Positions 15,212 through 23,793 of a stretch of 45,443 bases of DNA are shown piece after piece. This DNA is from Acidobacteriota bacterium. Its GTDB lineage: Bacteria; Acidobacteriota; Terriglobia; Bryobacterales; Bryobacteraceae. The notes under the pieces were generated by a model that was given only the letters and a program-made list of their open reading frames with translations, did not search any database and was not told the origin of the DNA. The stretch spans positions 1 through 45,443 of the forward strand of contig QHXW01000115.1 in assembly GCA_003223115.1 (NCBI GenBank). The letters run 5' to 3'. How positions within the stretch are numbered: position 1 is the first letter of the stretch; each line of letters opens with the position of its first letter. Position numbers and translations under genes: made by a program.

Positions 15212-16645
15212 TTAGTACACCGGGCTGTGCGCGGCGAGCGCGGGCTGACGGATTTCCATGCAGCCTTTGCCGGTGGGCAGCACTTTACCCGGGTTGAGGC
15301 GGTTATCGGGATCGAACAGGCGCTTGAAATTGCGCATCATATCGAGCGTGTTGGAAGAAAAGAGGCGATCCATCATTTCGTTTTTTTCCATGCCTACGCC
15401 GTGTTCTCCGGTGATCGACCCACCCACTGAAATGCAACGGGTCAGAATTTCTTCGCCCGCGGCTTTGGTTTTTTCCAGGTCGCCCGGCTTACGCGGATCA
15501 AACAGAATGATGGGATGCAGATTGCCGTCGCCGGCATGAAAAATATTGCTGATGGTGAGCTCGTATTTTTTCCCGACTTCGCCGATGAAGCGCAGGGTGG
15601 GAGCGATCTGGGTGCGCGGCACCACGCCGTCTTGCACGTAGTAGCTGGGGCTGGCCCGGCCGACGGCGCCGAAAGCGTTCTTGCGGCCCTTCCACAACAA
15701 ATCACGTTCTTCGGTGGATTTCGCTACGCGTACCTCACGGGCGCGGCAGCCGATCGCCACGTTCTGGATCTGCTGGGCCTGTTGTTCAACCGCTTCGCCC
15801 AGCCCCTCGAGCTCGATCAACAAGACCGCCGCGGCGTCCATCGGATAACCGGCGTGCGTGGCTTCCTCGACCATGCGCAGCATCACGCCATCCAGCATCT
15901 CGATGGCCACTGGAGTGATGGCGCGCGCGGTAATTTCGGCCACGGTTTCGCCGGCATCCTCGGTGGAATCGTAAATGGCGAGCAGCGTCTTGACCGCCTC
16001 CGGCTTGCGCATCAGGCGAACGATGACCTTCGTGACCAGCGCCATGGTGCCTTCCGAGCCGGTCAGCAGCCCGGTGAGATCGTAGCCGGCCAGGTCCACT
16101 TCTTTGCCGCCCGTCATGAATACCGAACCATCCGGCAGAACCACTTCCAGTCCCAGCACATGATTGGTGGTCACACCGTAGGCCAGAGTGTGCGGCCCGC
16201 CGGCATTTTCAGAAACATTTCCGCCAATGGTGCAGGCACGCTGGCTGGAAGGATCGGGCGCGTAGAAATAGCCGCGCGGCTCGACTGCGAGTGTGATATC
16301 CAGGTTCACGACGCCCGGCTGCAGCACGGCGCGCTCGTTTTCGAGATCGATTTCGAGGATGCGATTCATGCGAGCGAATGCGATGGTGATGCCGCCGGCG
16401 CGCGGTATGGATCCGCCGCTTAGCCCGGTGCCGGCTCCGCGCCCCACGATAGGCACGCCGTACTGCCTGCTGATCTTTGCGATCCGGACGACGTCCTCCG
16501 TAGAGCGGGGGAAAACGACAATGTCGGGACGGGCTTTATCGATGCTGCCGTCGTACTCGTATAACGACAGATCTTCGGAAAGATCCAAATATCCGCGCTG
16601 GCCCATGAGCGTGATCAGCTTCTTCTTGGCTTCGGCGGGAAGCAT
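15212..16645 (-). CDS. glcD: Glycolate/lactate oxidase subunit GlcD-like FAD-linked oxidase
   Basis: A 477-residue FAD-binding PCMH-type oxidase of the GlcD/D-lactate dehydrogenase family, which oxidises a 2-hydroxy acid such as glycolate to glyoxylate. The FAD-binding half has GRGAGTGLSGGSIP and QRACTIGGNVSENAGGPHTLAYG. The C-terminal cap has NIFHAGDGNLHPIILFD and GEHGVGMEKNEMM, with metal- or substrate-binding His residues. Partner genes glcE and glcF are absent nearby, so this may be a single-subunit enzyme or use partners elsewhere. The TlpA-like gene ends 6 bases upstream. With aceB on the same strand it suggests glycolate assimilation. Confidence 0.88.
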   Translation of the reverse strand: MLPAEAKKKLITLMGQRGYLDLSEDLSLYEYDGSIDKARPDIVVFPRSTEDVVRIAKISRQYGVPIVGRGAGTGLSGGSIPRAGGITIAFARMNRILEIDLENERAVLQPGVVNLDITLAVEPRGYFYAPDPSSQRACTIGGNVSENAGGPHTLAYGVTTNHVLGLEVVLPDGSVFMTGGKEVDLAGYDLTGLLTGSEGTMALVTKVIVRLMRKPEAVKTLLAIYDSTEDAGETVAEITARAITPVAIEMLDGVMLRMVEEATHAGYPMDAAAVLLIELEGLGEAVEQQAQQIQNVAIGCRAREVRVAKSTEERDLLWKGRKNAFGAVGRASPSYYVQDGVVPRTQIAPTLRFIGEVGKKYELTISNIFHAGDGNLHPIILFDPRKPGDLEKTKAAGEEILTRCISVGGSITGEHGVGMEKNEMMDRLFSSNTLDMMRNFKRLFDPDNRLNPGKVLPTGKGCMEIRQPALAAHSPVY

Positions 16646-16651
16646 TCTCGC

Positions 16652-17185
16652 TCAACTGGAGGGTGACAACAGCGAACGGACATAGGTGACCATTCGTTGA
16701 TCAGCCCAATCCGTATTACTGACGATCTTCATGACGACTTTACCGCTGCTGTTGATGATGTAGGTTTCAGGATACCGGAAGGTACCGTAGTCGGCGTTAA
16801 TTTTATTGTCCGGGTCGCGCGCGGTCAGAAACGAGACCTTGGCCCGCGACAGGAACTGACGATACGCTTTTTCGTCCTTATCCACGCTGACGCCCAGAAC
16901 CACGACGCCAGAGCTGGCGAGCTCCCGCTGAAACTGGTCAAGCGAAGGGATCTCGTCAACGCAAGGCGGGCACCAGGTGGCCCAGAAGTTCAGCACCAGC
17001 AACTTGCCTCCGAAATCCTTGAGTGAGATCATTCTGCCGTTATCAGCGGCTATACTGAAGCTGGGCGCGGAGTCGCCTACCGCTACCAACCTTTCGTGAA
17101 TCGAAAAAAAGATCACGTAGACAAAGGTGGCCAATAATACGCCAATTGCGATTTGTAAGGCCCGGTCGGTTCTTGAAGTCTGCAT
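16652..17185 (-). CDS. TlpA/ResA-like membrane-anchored thioredoxin
   Basis: A 177-residue protein with one N-terminal membrane helix (about residues 9-28) and a periplasmic thioredoxin domain of the TlpA/ResA/AhpC-TSA kind. The active site is WATWCPPC near residue 70-77, in the FGGKLLVLNFWATWCPPCVDEIPSL context; the cis-Pro loop is RYPETYIIN. Such proteins reduce disulfides outside the cytoplasm, for example in cytochrome c maturation. It is the first gene of a tight minus-strand run (6 bases to glcD). It diverges from the pterin genes across about 60 AT-rich bases that must hold both promoters. Confidence 0.85.
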   Translation of the reverse strand: MQTSRTDRALQIAIGVLLATFVYVIFFSIHERLVAVGDSAPSFSIAADNGRMISLKDFGGKLLVLNFWATWCPPCVDEIPSLDQFQRELASSGVVVLGVSVDKDEKAYRQFLSRAKVSFLTARDPDNKINADYGTFRYPETYIINSSGKVVMKIVSNTDWADQRMVTYVRSLLSPSS

Positions 17186-17245
17186 AGGTAGTTAAATCGT
17201 AATTTTATTGTAACTTGCCGCGCCTCAGGGCATCAGACAGGGTAG

Positions 17246-17662
17246 ATGTTCATCACCAAGCGCGTCGAATTCTCGGCTTCCCACGCCTGCCGGAATCCGC
17301 GTCTGTCCGATCGTGAAAACGAAGAATTGTTCGGCGCAGCCGCCAATCCGCACGGCCATGGCCACAATTACGTGCTGGAGGTGACGCTCGAAGGCGAGCC
17401 GGACCCGGTTACGGGCATGGTGCTCGATCTGAAGAAGCTCAAAGAGTTGGTTCAGGATGAGGTGGTCGAAAAATATGATCATCGCTTCTTGAACTTCGAA
17501 GTGCCGCCGTTCGACCATGTGGTGCCGACGCCTGAAAACATCGCGATCGACGTCTGGGGCAGGCTGAAGCCCCACCTTGCCGGAAACGGAGTCAGACTCC
17601 ACGGCGTGCGGGTTTATGAGACATCCGATCTTTACGTCGATTACTTCGGAGAATCAGCATGA
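17246..17662 (+). CDS. PTPS/QueD-family protein lacking the catalytic Cys
   Basis: A 138-residue member of the 6-pyruvoyl-tetrahydropterin synthase/6-carboxy-tetrahydropterin synthase family. The zinc ligands are present: H13 (FSASH) and the HGHGHNY block at residues 36-42. The base catalytic Cys, which in the neighbouring paralogue sits in GKCNNP, is replaced: here the segment reads GAAANP (Ala32). The C-terminal VRVYET, with the pterin-anchoring Glu, is kept. So this copy can hold zinc and pterin but should not run the classical PTPS reaction in the same way. It overlaps the next gene (ATGA) and heads a three-gene pterin operon. Confidence 0.85.
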   Translation: MFITKRVEFSASHACRNPRLSDRENEELFGAAANPHGHGHNYVLEVTLEGEPDPVTGMVLDLKKLKELVQDEVVEKYDHRFLNFEVPPFDHVVPTPENIAIDVWGRLKPHLAGNGVRLHGVRVYETSDLYVDYFGESA

Positions 17663-18096
17663 TCCGGATCACCCGGAAATTTCGCTTTTCGGCATCGCAC
17701 CGGCTGCATGCGGCGGAGCTTTCCGCGGATGCGAACCGGGAACTCTACGGCAAGTGCAACAACCCTTACGGGCACGGGCATAACTACGAAATCGAAGTGA
17801 CCGCACGCGGGCCGGTGGACGACATGACCGGTCGCGCCGTGGACCTTCGATTGCTCGAGCGGCTGGTGAGGGAGCACGTGGTCGGTCCTCTCGATCAAAA
17901 GAGCCTGAATGCCGACGTCGCGGAGTTTCAAGCGAAGGTGCCCACTACCGAGAATCTGGCGATAGAGATTTATCGGCGGCTGACGCAAGCCTGGAGATCA
18001 GTTTTCCCAGGTGAATGGCCCGTGCTGGAAAGGGTTCGCATCGTAGAGACCGCTCGCAACATCTTTGAAATAGGGGAGGCACATGGCCAGAAGTAA
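17659..18096 (+). CDS. 6-pyruvoyl-tetrahydropterin synthase/QueD-family protein
   Basis: A 145-residue paralogue of the preceding gene, with a full active site: H14 in FSASH, catalytic C33 in [13 protein letters not shown], zinc His39 and His41, and a C-terminal VRIVET Glu. The GKCNNP-GHGHNY spacing is that of the PTPS-II (eukaryote-like) class rather than E. coli QueD. It acts on 7,8-dihydroneopterin triphosphate, the product of GTP cyclohydrolase I, which is encoded immediately downstream with a 14-base overlap. The product could feed tetrahydrobiopterin-like cofactors, folate or 7-deazaguanine. No queC, queE or folate genes are adjacent to decide between these. Confidence 0.85.
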   Translation: MIRITRKFRFSASHRLHAAELSADANRELYGKCNNPYGHGHNYEIEVTARGPVDDMTGRAVDLRLLERLVREHVVGPLDQKSLNADVAEFQAKVPTTENLAIEIYRRLTQAWRSVFPGEWPVLERVRIVETARNIFEIGEAHGQK

Positions 18097-18691
18097 GCGC
18101 GTTGTAAGAATGCCGGCCATCCGGCCTGAGGAATCCTCGTTTGCCCCCCTCATCCACAAAATTCTGGAACAGCTCGTGGAAGATCCGGATCGTGAAGGCT
18201 TGAGCCGCACACCGGAACGCGTGGAGAAGGCCCTGCGTTTCCTGACCAGCGGCTACGGCCGGGACGCGCGGCAGGTAGTGAACGGTGCTCTATTCGAAGT
18301 GAAGTATGACGAAATGGTGATCGTCAAAGACATCGAGTTTTTCAGCATGTGCGAGCACCATCTGCTGCCGTTTTTCGGGAAGATCCACGTGGCTTATATT
18401 CCCAAGCGCCGCGTGATCGGGCTCAGCAAGATCCCGCGCATCGTGGACATGTTCGCACGGCGGCTGCAGATCCAGGAGCGTTTAACGCAGGAGGTCGCCC
18501 AGAGCATTCAGGCCATCATCGACCCCATCGGCGTTGGTGTGATTTGCGAGGCGCGGCATTTCTGCATGATGATGCGCGGGGTTGAAAAGCAGCATTCGGG
18601 CGCAGTCACCAGCGCGATGTTGGGCGCATTCCGCGATCGCAAAACCACGCGCGACGAGTTTCTGGCTCTCGTTGGGAGGCCGGCTTCGTAA
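18083..18691 (+). CDS. folE: GTP cyclohydrolase I
   Basis: Converts GTP to 7,8-dihydroneopterin triphosphate, the entry to folate and tetrahydropterin synthesis. It is 202 residues, the usual length. The zinc ligands are C90 and H93 in [11 protein letters not shown] and C161 in HFCMMMRGV. The family segments [45 protein letters not shown] and [13 protein letters not shown] are present. A GGGGAGG Shine-Dalgarno lies within the end of the upstream PTPS gene, which it overlaps by 14 bases. The three genes form one operon producing and then processing dihydroneopterin triphosphate. Confidence 0.95.
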   Translation: MARSKRVVRMPAIRPEESSFAPLIHKILEQLVEDPDREGLSRTPERVEKALRFLTSGYGRDARQVVNGALFEVKYDEMVIVKDIEFFSMCEHHLLPFFGKIHVAYIPKRRVIGLSKIPRIVDMFARRLQIQERLTQEVAQSIQAIIDPIGVGVICEARHFCMMMRGVEKQHSGAVTSAMLGAFRDRKTTRDEFLALVGRPAS

Positions 18692-18858
18692 CGAAACCTT
18701 CCCCCGGCTGGTTCGAACGCAATTTAAAGGGTCCCCAAGACGCTTCATAAGGTCTGCAACTCTTTTGAAACGCTATCTTTCGATGGGTTGACAAGGCCGC
18801 TACTATAGGAAATAGGGAACGTGATGTTTCTCACTTCCGTTCGAGGCCAGGCTGGGAA

Positions 18859-19176
18859 ATGAATCTGACGGGCAACGACTATGCCAACTGGAGCGATGGG
18901 GAGCTTCGCCGCGCAGAATCGGTGGCGCACCGGTTTCTAGAGGACAACGGGCCGCAGATTCACGAGAGTTTCCAGGCCAAAGTCCAGCAACTGCAACAGC
19001 TTGCCCAAGCGCTCTACTACCAGCCGATGAACCTCGACGAGCGGCTGGAGTGTTTTGCCCGGATCACCGAAATCGCGAGATCGTTGAGTGAAGATGCTGA
19101 AGCCTTCTTCAAGTTGGCTTCAGAGCCCCTGGTCGCGCGTATGCTTTCCAAGATTGGCCAAAAGCCGGAGAAGTAA
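18859..19176 (+). CDS. Small helical hypothetical protein
   Basis: A 105-residue protein; no family recognised. It is predicted to be all-helical and soluble, with a Gln-rich amphipathic stretch (VQQLQQLAQALYYQP, about residues 42-56), compatible with a coiled coil. No Cys and no membrane segment. The 167 bases upstream contain a TTGACA at 18788 but no well-spaced -10, so the promoter is uncertain. It is convergent with the membrane protein at 19184, with only 7 bases between the stops. Confidence 0.55.
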   Translation: MNLTGNDYANWSDGELRRAESVAHRFLEDNGPQIHESFQAKVQQLQQLAQALYYQPMNLDERLECFARITEIARSLSEDAEAFFKLASEPLVARMLSKIGQKPEK

Positions 19177-19183
19177 ATTTAAA

Positions 19184-19678
19184 TTACCGGTTCGCTACCA
19201 GAAGCTTTCTCGCGGAATAAATCACCACAACCAGAAAAGCCGTCAGGCTGATACCGATTACGGCGCGGCGCCGCACCGGCGAAATGTAGCGTGCCTTTGG
19301 AAGGCTCTGCTCCGAGAAATCCAGGGCCACGCGAAGCTTCAAACCAACCGGACCTACCCCGCCGTTTTCCACCACCACGGCATATTCATCCGGAGTGGTC
19401 AGCAAACGCTGGAAACTGCCCTCAAGCCGAAAGGGCGTGGATTCCATGGGCTCGCGGTCGCCCTGACGGATTTGGTCGAGTGCATCGCGATTCACCAGCG
19501 CCACGCGTACGCCGGCATTTCCAGACAGCACCTTGAACTGACAATCCACCGTGACCGGCGTCTGCTTCAAAGTCAACGAATGGTATCGCCATTGCGCCGC
19601 GGGGATGTGGGAAACATCATCGACGAGGACCTGGGTTCCCACGGCGGCCCAGAGCCCGAGAATCATATTGAAGTTCAT
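19184..19678 (-). CDS. Hypothetical protein with C-terminal membrane anchor
   Basis: A 164-residue protein, family not recognised. It has a weakly hydrophobic N-terminus (MNFNMILGLWAAVGTQVLVDD), a beta-rich middle with VTVDCQFKVLSGNAGVRVALVNRD and a C-terminal transmembrane helix (RAVIGISLTAFLVVVIYSA, about residues 136-155) followed by a basic end. The layout, a beta-sandwich outside and a C-terminal anchor inside, recalls GOLD-like domains, but this is only a resemblance. Its ATG overlaps the stop of the amidohydrolase gene (ATGA), so the two are translated together. Confidence 0.6.
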   Translation of the reverse strand: MNFNMILGLWAAVGTQVLVDDVSHIPAAQWRYHSLTLKQTPVTVDCQFKVLSGNAGVRVALVNRDALDQIRQGDREPMESTPFRLEGSFQRLLTTPDEYAVVVENGGVGPVGLKLRVALDFSEQSLPKARYISPVRRRAVIGISLTAFLVVVIYSARKLLVANR

Positions 19679-21294
19679 TGGGAATAGACGAGCTCGCCGC
19701 CGACGAATGTCATCTTCACGCGTGCTTTCCAGGTTTCGGCGGCAGGCATGCGCATGATGTCATCCGAAAGCACGACGAAGTCAGCGATTTTACCGGGAGT
19801 AAGCGAGCCTTTGGTGTCCTCTTCGAACGCGGCGTAAGCGCCTTCAATGGTCCAACTGCGCAGCGCCTCTTCGCGCGTCATGCGCTGATCGGGAAACCAG
19901 CTGCCGGGAGGATTTCCAGTTCGATCCTGGCGGGTGACGGCGGCATAAAACCCCCAGAGCGGATTCGGACTCTCGACCGGAAAATCGGAGCCGTTGGGTA
20001 CATGCACACCGATGGAGAGGAATCGCCTCCATGCGTAGGCGCCTTTGACGCGTTCGGGACCGAGTCGCGCTTGCGCCCAAGGCATGTCGCTGGTTGCATG
20101 CGTGGCCTGCAGGGAAGCGATGACGGAATATTTCTGGAACAGCGGGATGTCTTCGAGTGAGACGACTTGCGCGTGCTCGATGCGAAAACGCCGGTCATTC
20201 GTGCCGCCGAGTACGGCAGCGTAAGCGTCGAGAACTGTGCGGTTGGCACGATCGCCTATAGCGTGCGTGTTCACCTGGAATCCGTGGGCCACTGCCTCGC
20301 GCGCCACGCGTTCGATATCTTTTTCCTCCAAGATCACCAAACCCGAGTTGCGGGGATCATCGGAATAGGGCTGCTTCAGGGCGGCGCCGCGGGAACCCAA
20401 GGCTCCATCGGCAACCAGCTTGATGCTGCGCACGGTCAGCCGGTCACTGATCTCAGGACCGCGTCTCAAGTACTCGCGCCACAGCGGACTAACGCCGCCC
20501 ACCATAGCGTAGACGCGCACCGGAAGCCGGCGATCTTTGATTAACACACGATACTGCTCGATGGTCTCCGCCCCCACGCCTGCGTCGTGCACGGAGGTGA
20601 GCCCCATGCGTGCGCACTCCTGGGCGGCGTGCGCCAGGCGCTCGCGGATCTGTTCCGGCATCGCAGGAGGAATTTTCTGGGCGACCAGACTTTGGGCACG
20701 ATCGATCAGCACGCCCGTCGGCGCACGGGACGCATCGCGTAAAATTCTTCCGCCCGGGGGATCGGGCGTTGTGGCAGACAGGCCGGCGAGTTCCAAAGCC
20801 TTGTGGTTGACCCACCCAGCGTGCCCGTCCACTCGCGTCAGGAAAACGGGATTCTCGGGAGCAGCCGCGGATATCGAAGCCGCGGTAGGAAATTGTTTGT
20901 CCGGCCAGTTGTTCTGGTCCCAGGCGTGGCCGCGAATCCATTCCCCTGGTTTACGTTCTCTGGCAGCCTTGCGCACGATTTCGACGATCTCCTGCTCGGA
21001 GTGAGTGCCGCGCAGGTCCAGAGTTTCCAGGCTCTCGCCGAGGCCCAGCATGTGGCCATGAGAGTCGATCAAGCCGGGAATAATCGTGCCGCCGCGGGCA
21101 TCAATCCGCCGTGTGGCCGGCCCCAAATACGGCCCCATATCATCACCCACGGCCAGGATCTTGTCTCCTTTCACGGCGATAGCAGAAGCGGTGGGACGCG
21201 AGGGGTCGACGGTGTAGATTCGTGCATTGGTGACGGCCAGGTCCGCGGTCTGGGCCACAGCAGCGGCCGCGAACAGGGCTAGAATAGACACCAT
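19675..21294 (-). CDS. YtcJ-like amidohydrolase, exported
   Basis: A 539-residue metal-dependent hydrolase of the amidohydrolase superfamily, YtcJ/amidohydrolase-3 type. The start at 21294 gives a signal peptide ([15 protein letters not shown]). The family marks are ITYTVD-type DLAVTNARIYTVDP, the metal block GLIDSHGHM (HxH), DGHAGWVNHKALELAG, a VADGALGSRGA block, the metal His in NTHAIGDRAN, IEHAQVV, and the late GSDFPVESPNPLWGFYAAVTR with the metal Asp. Substrates of this family are mostly unknown (N-substituted amides or formyl groups). The start codon overlaps that of the divergent MauE gene. Confidence 0.85.
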   Translation of the reverse strand: MVSILALFAAAAVAQTADLAVTNARIYTVDPSRPTASAIAVKGDKILAVGDDMGPYLGPATRRIDARGGTIIPGLIDSHGHMLGLGESLETLDLRGTHSEQEIVEIVRKAARERKPGEWIRGHAWDQNNWPDKQFPTAASISAAAPENPVFLTRVDGHAGWVNHKALELAGLSATTPDPPGGRILRDASRAPTGVLIDRAQSLVAQKIPPAMPEQIRERLAHAAQECARMGLTSVHDAGVGAETIEQYRVLIKDRRLPVRVYAMVGGVSPLWREYLRRGPEISDRLTVRSIKLVADGALGSRGAALKQPYSDDPRNSGLVILEEKDIERVAREAVAHGFQVNTHAIGDRANRTVLDAYAAVLGGTNDRRFRIEHAQVVSLEDIPLFQKYSVIASLQATHATSDMPWAQARLGPERVKGAYAWRRFLSIGVHVPNGSDFPVESPNPLWGFYAAVTRQDRTGNPPGSWFPDQRMTREEALRSWTIEGAYAAFEEDTKGSLTPGKIADFVVLSDDIMRMPAAETWKARVKMTFVGGELVYSQ

Positions 21295-22216
21295 GGACGA
21301 CAGTATGGCACAGCGGCGCGACGCGCTAGGCTCGCTGGAGCTGCCCGGTTGGAAGGCCACTTTGAACTGGATTGCGGCCGTTCTCACGGCGATGATCTTC
21401 ATTGTCTCGGGACTCTGGAAGATCACAGATCCCATCGGCGCCGCCGTGCGTCTTTCTCAGGCCAGGTTGCCGGAAAGTATCAGCCTGCCTGCGACCATTG
21501 TGTTGGGCATCGCGGAGACGGTTGCTGCGGTCCTGGTGCTGGTGCCGCGTTTCCGCAAATGGGGCGCATGGTTAGCGTCCGGGCTGCTTGTTGCGTTCAT
21601 GATTTACATTGGCGTCAATTACAATGCCTTACACGGCGAAGAGTGCAATTGCTTTCCGTTGATCAAGCGCGCCGTGGGTCCGGGTTTCTTCATCGGCGAC
21701 GGCATCATGCTTCTGCTGGCGTTTGTGGCGGGCTATTGGGCGCGCCCAGCCGAGGGAAAGCGCAGCGCCATTATCGTGCTGGCGGCTGTCACGGTGTTTG
21801 CGCTTGTTTCCTACGGGGTGATCGCAGCGAAGCAGACCGGAGTGAAGGCGCCTGCCGTCATCACAGTGGATGGAAAACCGTTTTCCACGCAGCGCGGCCG
21901 CATCTTCATCTTCTTTTTTGATCCGGAGTGCCTGCACTGTCTGGACGCGGCGAAACGAATGTCGCGGCTGGATTGGGGCGACACCAAAGTCATTGCCGTA
22001 CCCGTCGCACAGCCGCAATTCGCGCAGGATTTTCTGCGTGATAGCGGACTCAAAGCCAGCGTCTCGACCGATCTCCAGGTACTGAAGAAGACTTTCCCCT
22101 TCGGCGACCCACCCGCCGGAGCCGCTATCGAAAACGGACGACAGAAGGAGCCCATCACCAAATTTGAAGGTGAGGAGCCCGCCACCACCTTGCGAAAACT
22201 CGGATTTGCTCGATGA
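21293..22216 (+). CDS. MauE/DoxX-like membrane protein fused to a thioredoxin-like domain
   Basis: A protein of 307 residues from the ATG at 21293 (an ATG at 21305 is equally possible). The N-terminal part has four membrane helices in the MauE/DoxX pattern (first at about residues 22-42) and a C-x-C-F motif (EECNCFP) between helices, as in MauE-type proteins. After a fifth hydrophobic stretch comes a thioredoxin-like domain with an F-D-P-E-C-L-H-C-L redox motif (CxxC). MauE-type proteins help form disulfides in methylamine dehydrogenase. Here the fused redox domain would work outside the cytoplasm. It is coupled (ATGA) to a gene for a CxxCH-containing protein, so a role in thiol handling of that protein is an inference. 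Confidence 0.8.
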   Translation: MDDSMAQRRDALGSLELPGWKATLNWIAAVLTAMIFIVSGLWKITDPIGAAVRLSQARLPESISLPATIVLGIAETVAAVLVLVPRFRKWGAWLASGLLVAFMIYIGVNYNALHGEECNCFPLIKRAVGPGFFIGDGIMLLLAFVAGYWARPAEGKRSAIIVLAAVTVFALVSYGVIAAKQTGVKAPAVITVDGKPFSTQRGRIFIFFFDPECLHCLDAAKRMSRLDWGDTKVIAVPVAQPQFAQDFLRDSGLKASVSTDLQVLKKTFPFGDPPAGAAIENGRQKEPITKFEGEEPATTLRKLGFAR

Positions 22217-23793
22217 AAGCCACGGGTTTATTGGCTCTTCTGTGCGCCGCGGCTGCGGTGTGCGCCACCGATGCCCCCACCATGCGCCGGCTGACGCACA
22301 GCCAGTACAACCACAGCGTTCATGACCTGCTGGGCGACGAAACCAATCCCGCGAACCAGTTCCCGCCCGAAGATTTCGTGAATGGCTTCAAGAATCAGTT
22401 TTCTTCGCAAAGCATTTCGCCGCTCCTGGCAGAGGCGTACGGGGCCGCGGCTGAAAGGCTGGCGCACAACGCGTTTCGGGGCGGCGATACGCATGGTTTG
22501 ATTCCGTGCCGCCCGCATACAGCGGCCGATGCAGAGTGCCGTGCGCGTTTCATTCGCGAATTCGGGCTGAAGGCATTTCGCCGGCCTCTGAGCCAACCGG
22601 AAGTGGAGCGCTATGCTACGCTCTTTGCCGACGAAGCCGGGCGCACTCGCACTCGTAAGTTTCTCGACGGCGCCGAAATTGTCGTGGAAGCCATGCTGCA
22701 ATCGCCCAACTTTCTGTTCCGCGCCGAGCGCGGCGGCCCGGGCCGGCAATACGAGATTGCCAGCCGGCTGGCGTACTTTCTGTGGGACAGCATGCCCGAT
22801 GCGGAATTGTTCGAAGACGCGGCTCAAGGGAAACTGGGCACGCCTGCCGAGATCGACAAGCAGACCCGCCGCATGCTGGCCGACTCGCGCGCGCATCAAT
22901 CGGTCGACGAGTTTGCGGCAGAGTGGCTCAGATTCGACCGGCTGCTGAGTTCGGTGAAGGACCGCCGGCAGTATCCGCAGTTTTCAGCAGAACTCGCCCA
23001 ATCCATGACCGAGGAGACGCGCCGTCTGATTGACGACGCGGTTTGGAATGACCGCGACTTCACGACAATTTTCACCTCCGATTACGCTTTCATCAGCTCT
23101 GAGCTGGCTTCGCTCTACGGGTTGCCGGCGCCCGCGGCCGAATTCACGCGTGTGGCCTTCCCGGCGGATTCGGATCGAGCCGGAATCATCGGCGAGGCCA
23201 CCTTTCTCGCGCTTACCAGCAAGCCCGGAGAGACGTCGCCCACCGCACGCGGTGTGTTCGTGCGCGAGCAGTTCCTGTGCCAGCGCGTTCCCGACCCGCC
23301 GCCCGGAACGAACAATAATTTGCCGCCGGTGACCGAGGATAAACCGGTGACCAATCGCGAACGTATGTCGGCGCACGCCACCCAGCAACCCTGCGCGGGA
23401 TGTCATCAGTTGATGGACCCAATCGGCTTCGGCCTTGAAAAGTTTGATGCCGTGGGAGCCAGGCGAGATCAGTTGAAGCTGATGTTTCATAAACGCCACG
23501 ACGATGACGACGCCAAGCCGACGACCATACTGCTGCCCTTGGACGCGCACGGCAGCATCCTCGGAATTGCCGATTCTAACTTTTCGAATCCGCGAGAACT
23601 CGGCAACCTGCTCGCGCGCCGGCCTGAATGCCAGGAGTGCATAGTCCGGAAATTGTTCCGTTACGGCTGGGGAAGGCATGAAACCGGCGCCGACCGGTCC
23701 GTGATTCAGGGAGCATTCGAGCGCTTCCGGCAGTCGCAATTCCGCTTCAAAGAGCTTATGATTTCTCTAGTGAGCGCCTATGCCCTCAATTAA
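22213..23793 (+). CDS. DUF1592/DUF1588/DUF1585 protein with haem-binding motif
   Basis: A 526-residue exported protein with an N-terminal signal peptide (about residues 1-19). The domain string is typical of planctomycete and acidobacterial secreted proteins: [18 protein letters not shown] (DUF1587-like), [20 protein letters not shown] (DUF1595-like), [15 protein letters not shown] (DUF1592), then [20 protein letters not shown], leading to [20 protein letters not shown] (DUF1588) with a CxxCH cytochrome c motif, and a C-terminal DUF1585-like region. Function is not established; a role in polymer degradation or oxidation has been suggested. It overlaps MauE-thioredoxin upstream (ATGA) and DUF1552 downstream (14 bases). 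Confidence 0.88.
   Translation: MKATGLLALLCAAAAVCATDAPTMRRLTHSQYNHSVHDLLGDETNPANQFPPEDFVNGFKNQFSSQSISPLLAEAYGAAAERLAHNAFRGGDTHGLIPCRPHTAADAECRARFIREFGLKAFRRPLSQPEVERYATLFADEAGRTRTRKFLDGAEIVVEAMLQSPNFLFRAERGGPGRQYEIASRLAYFLWDSMPDAELFEDAAQGKLGTPAEIDKQTRRMLADSRAHQSVDEFAAEWLRFDRLLSSVKDRRQYPQFSAELAQSMTEETRRLIDDAVWNDRDFTTIFTSDYAFISSELASLYGLPAPAAEFTRVAFPADSDRAGIIGEATFLALTSKPGETSPTARGVFVREQFLCQRVPDPPPGTNNNLPPVTEDKPVTNRERMSAHATQQPCAGCHQLMDPIGFGLEKFDAVGARRDQLKLMFHKRHDDDDAKPTTILLPLDAHGSILGIADSNFSNPRELGNLLARRPECQECIVRKLFRYGWGRHETGADRSVIQGAFERFRQSQFRFKELMISLVSAYALN

Noticed and set aside
15515-16423. 302-codon plus-strand ORF opposite glcD
   Set aside because: His/Gln-rich shadow of the glcD coding strand without protein family features.
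18700-18730. GGTTCGAAC, resembling a tRNA T-loop
   Set aside because: No acceptor stem, anticodon arm or D-arm could be built around it.
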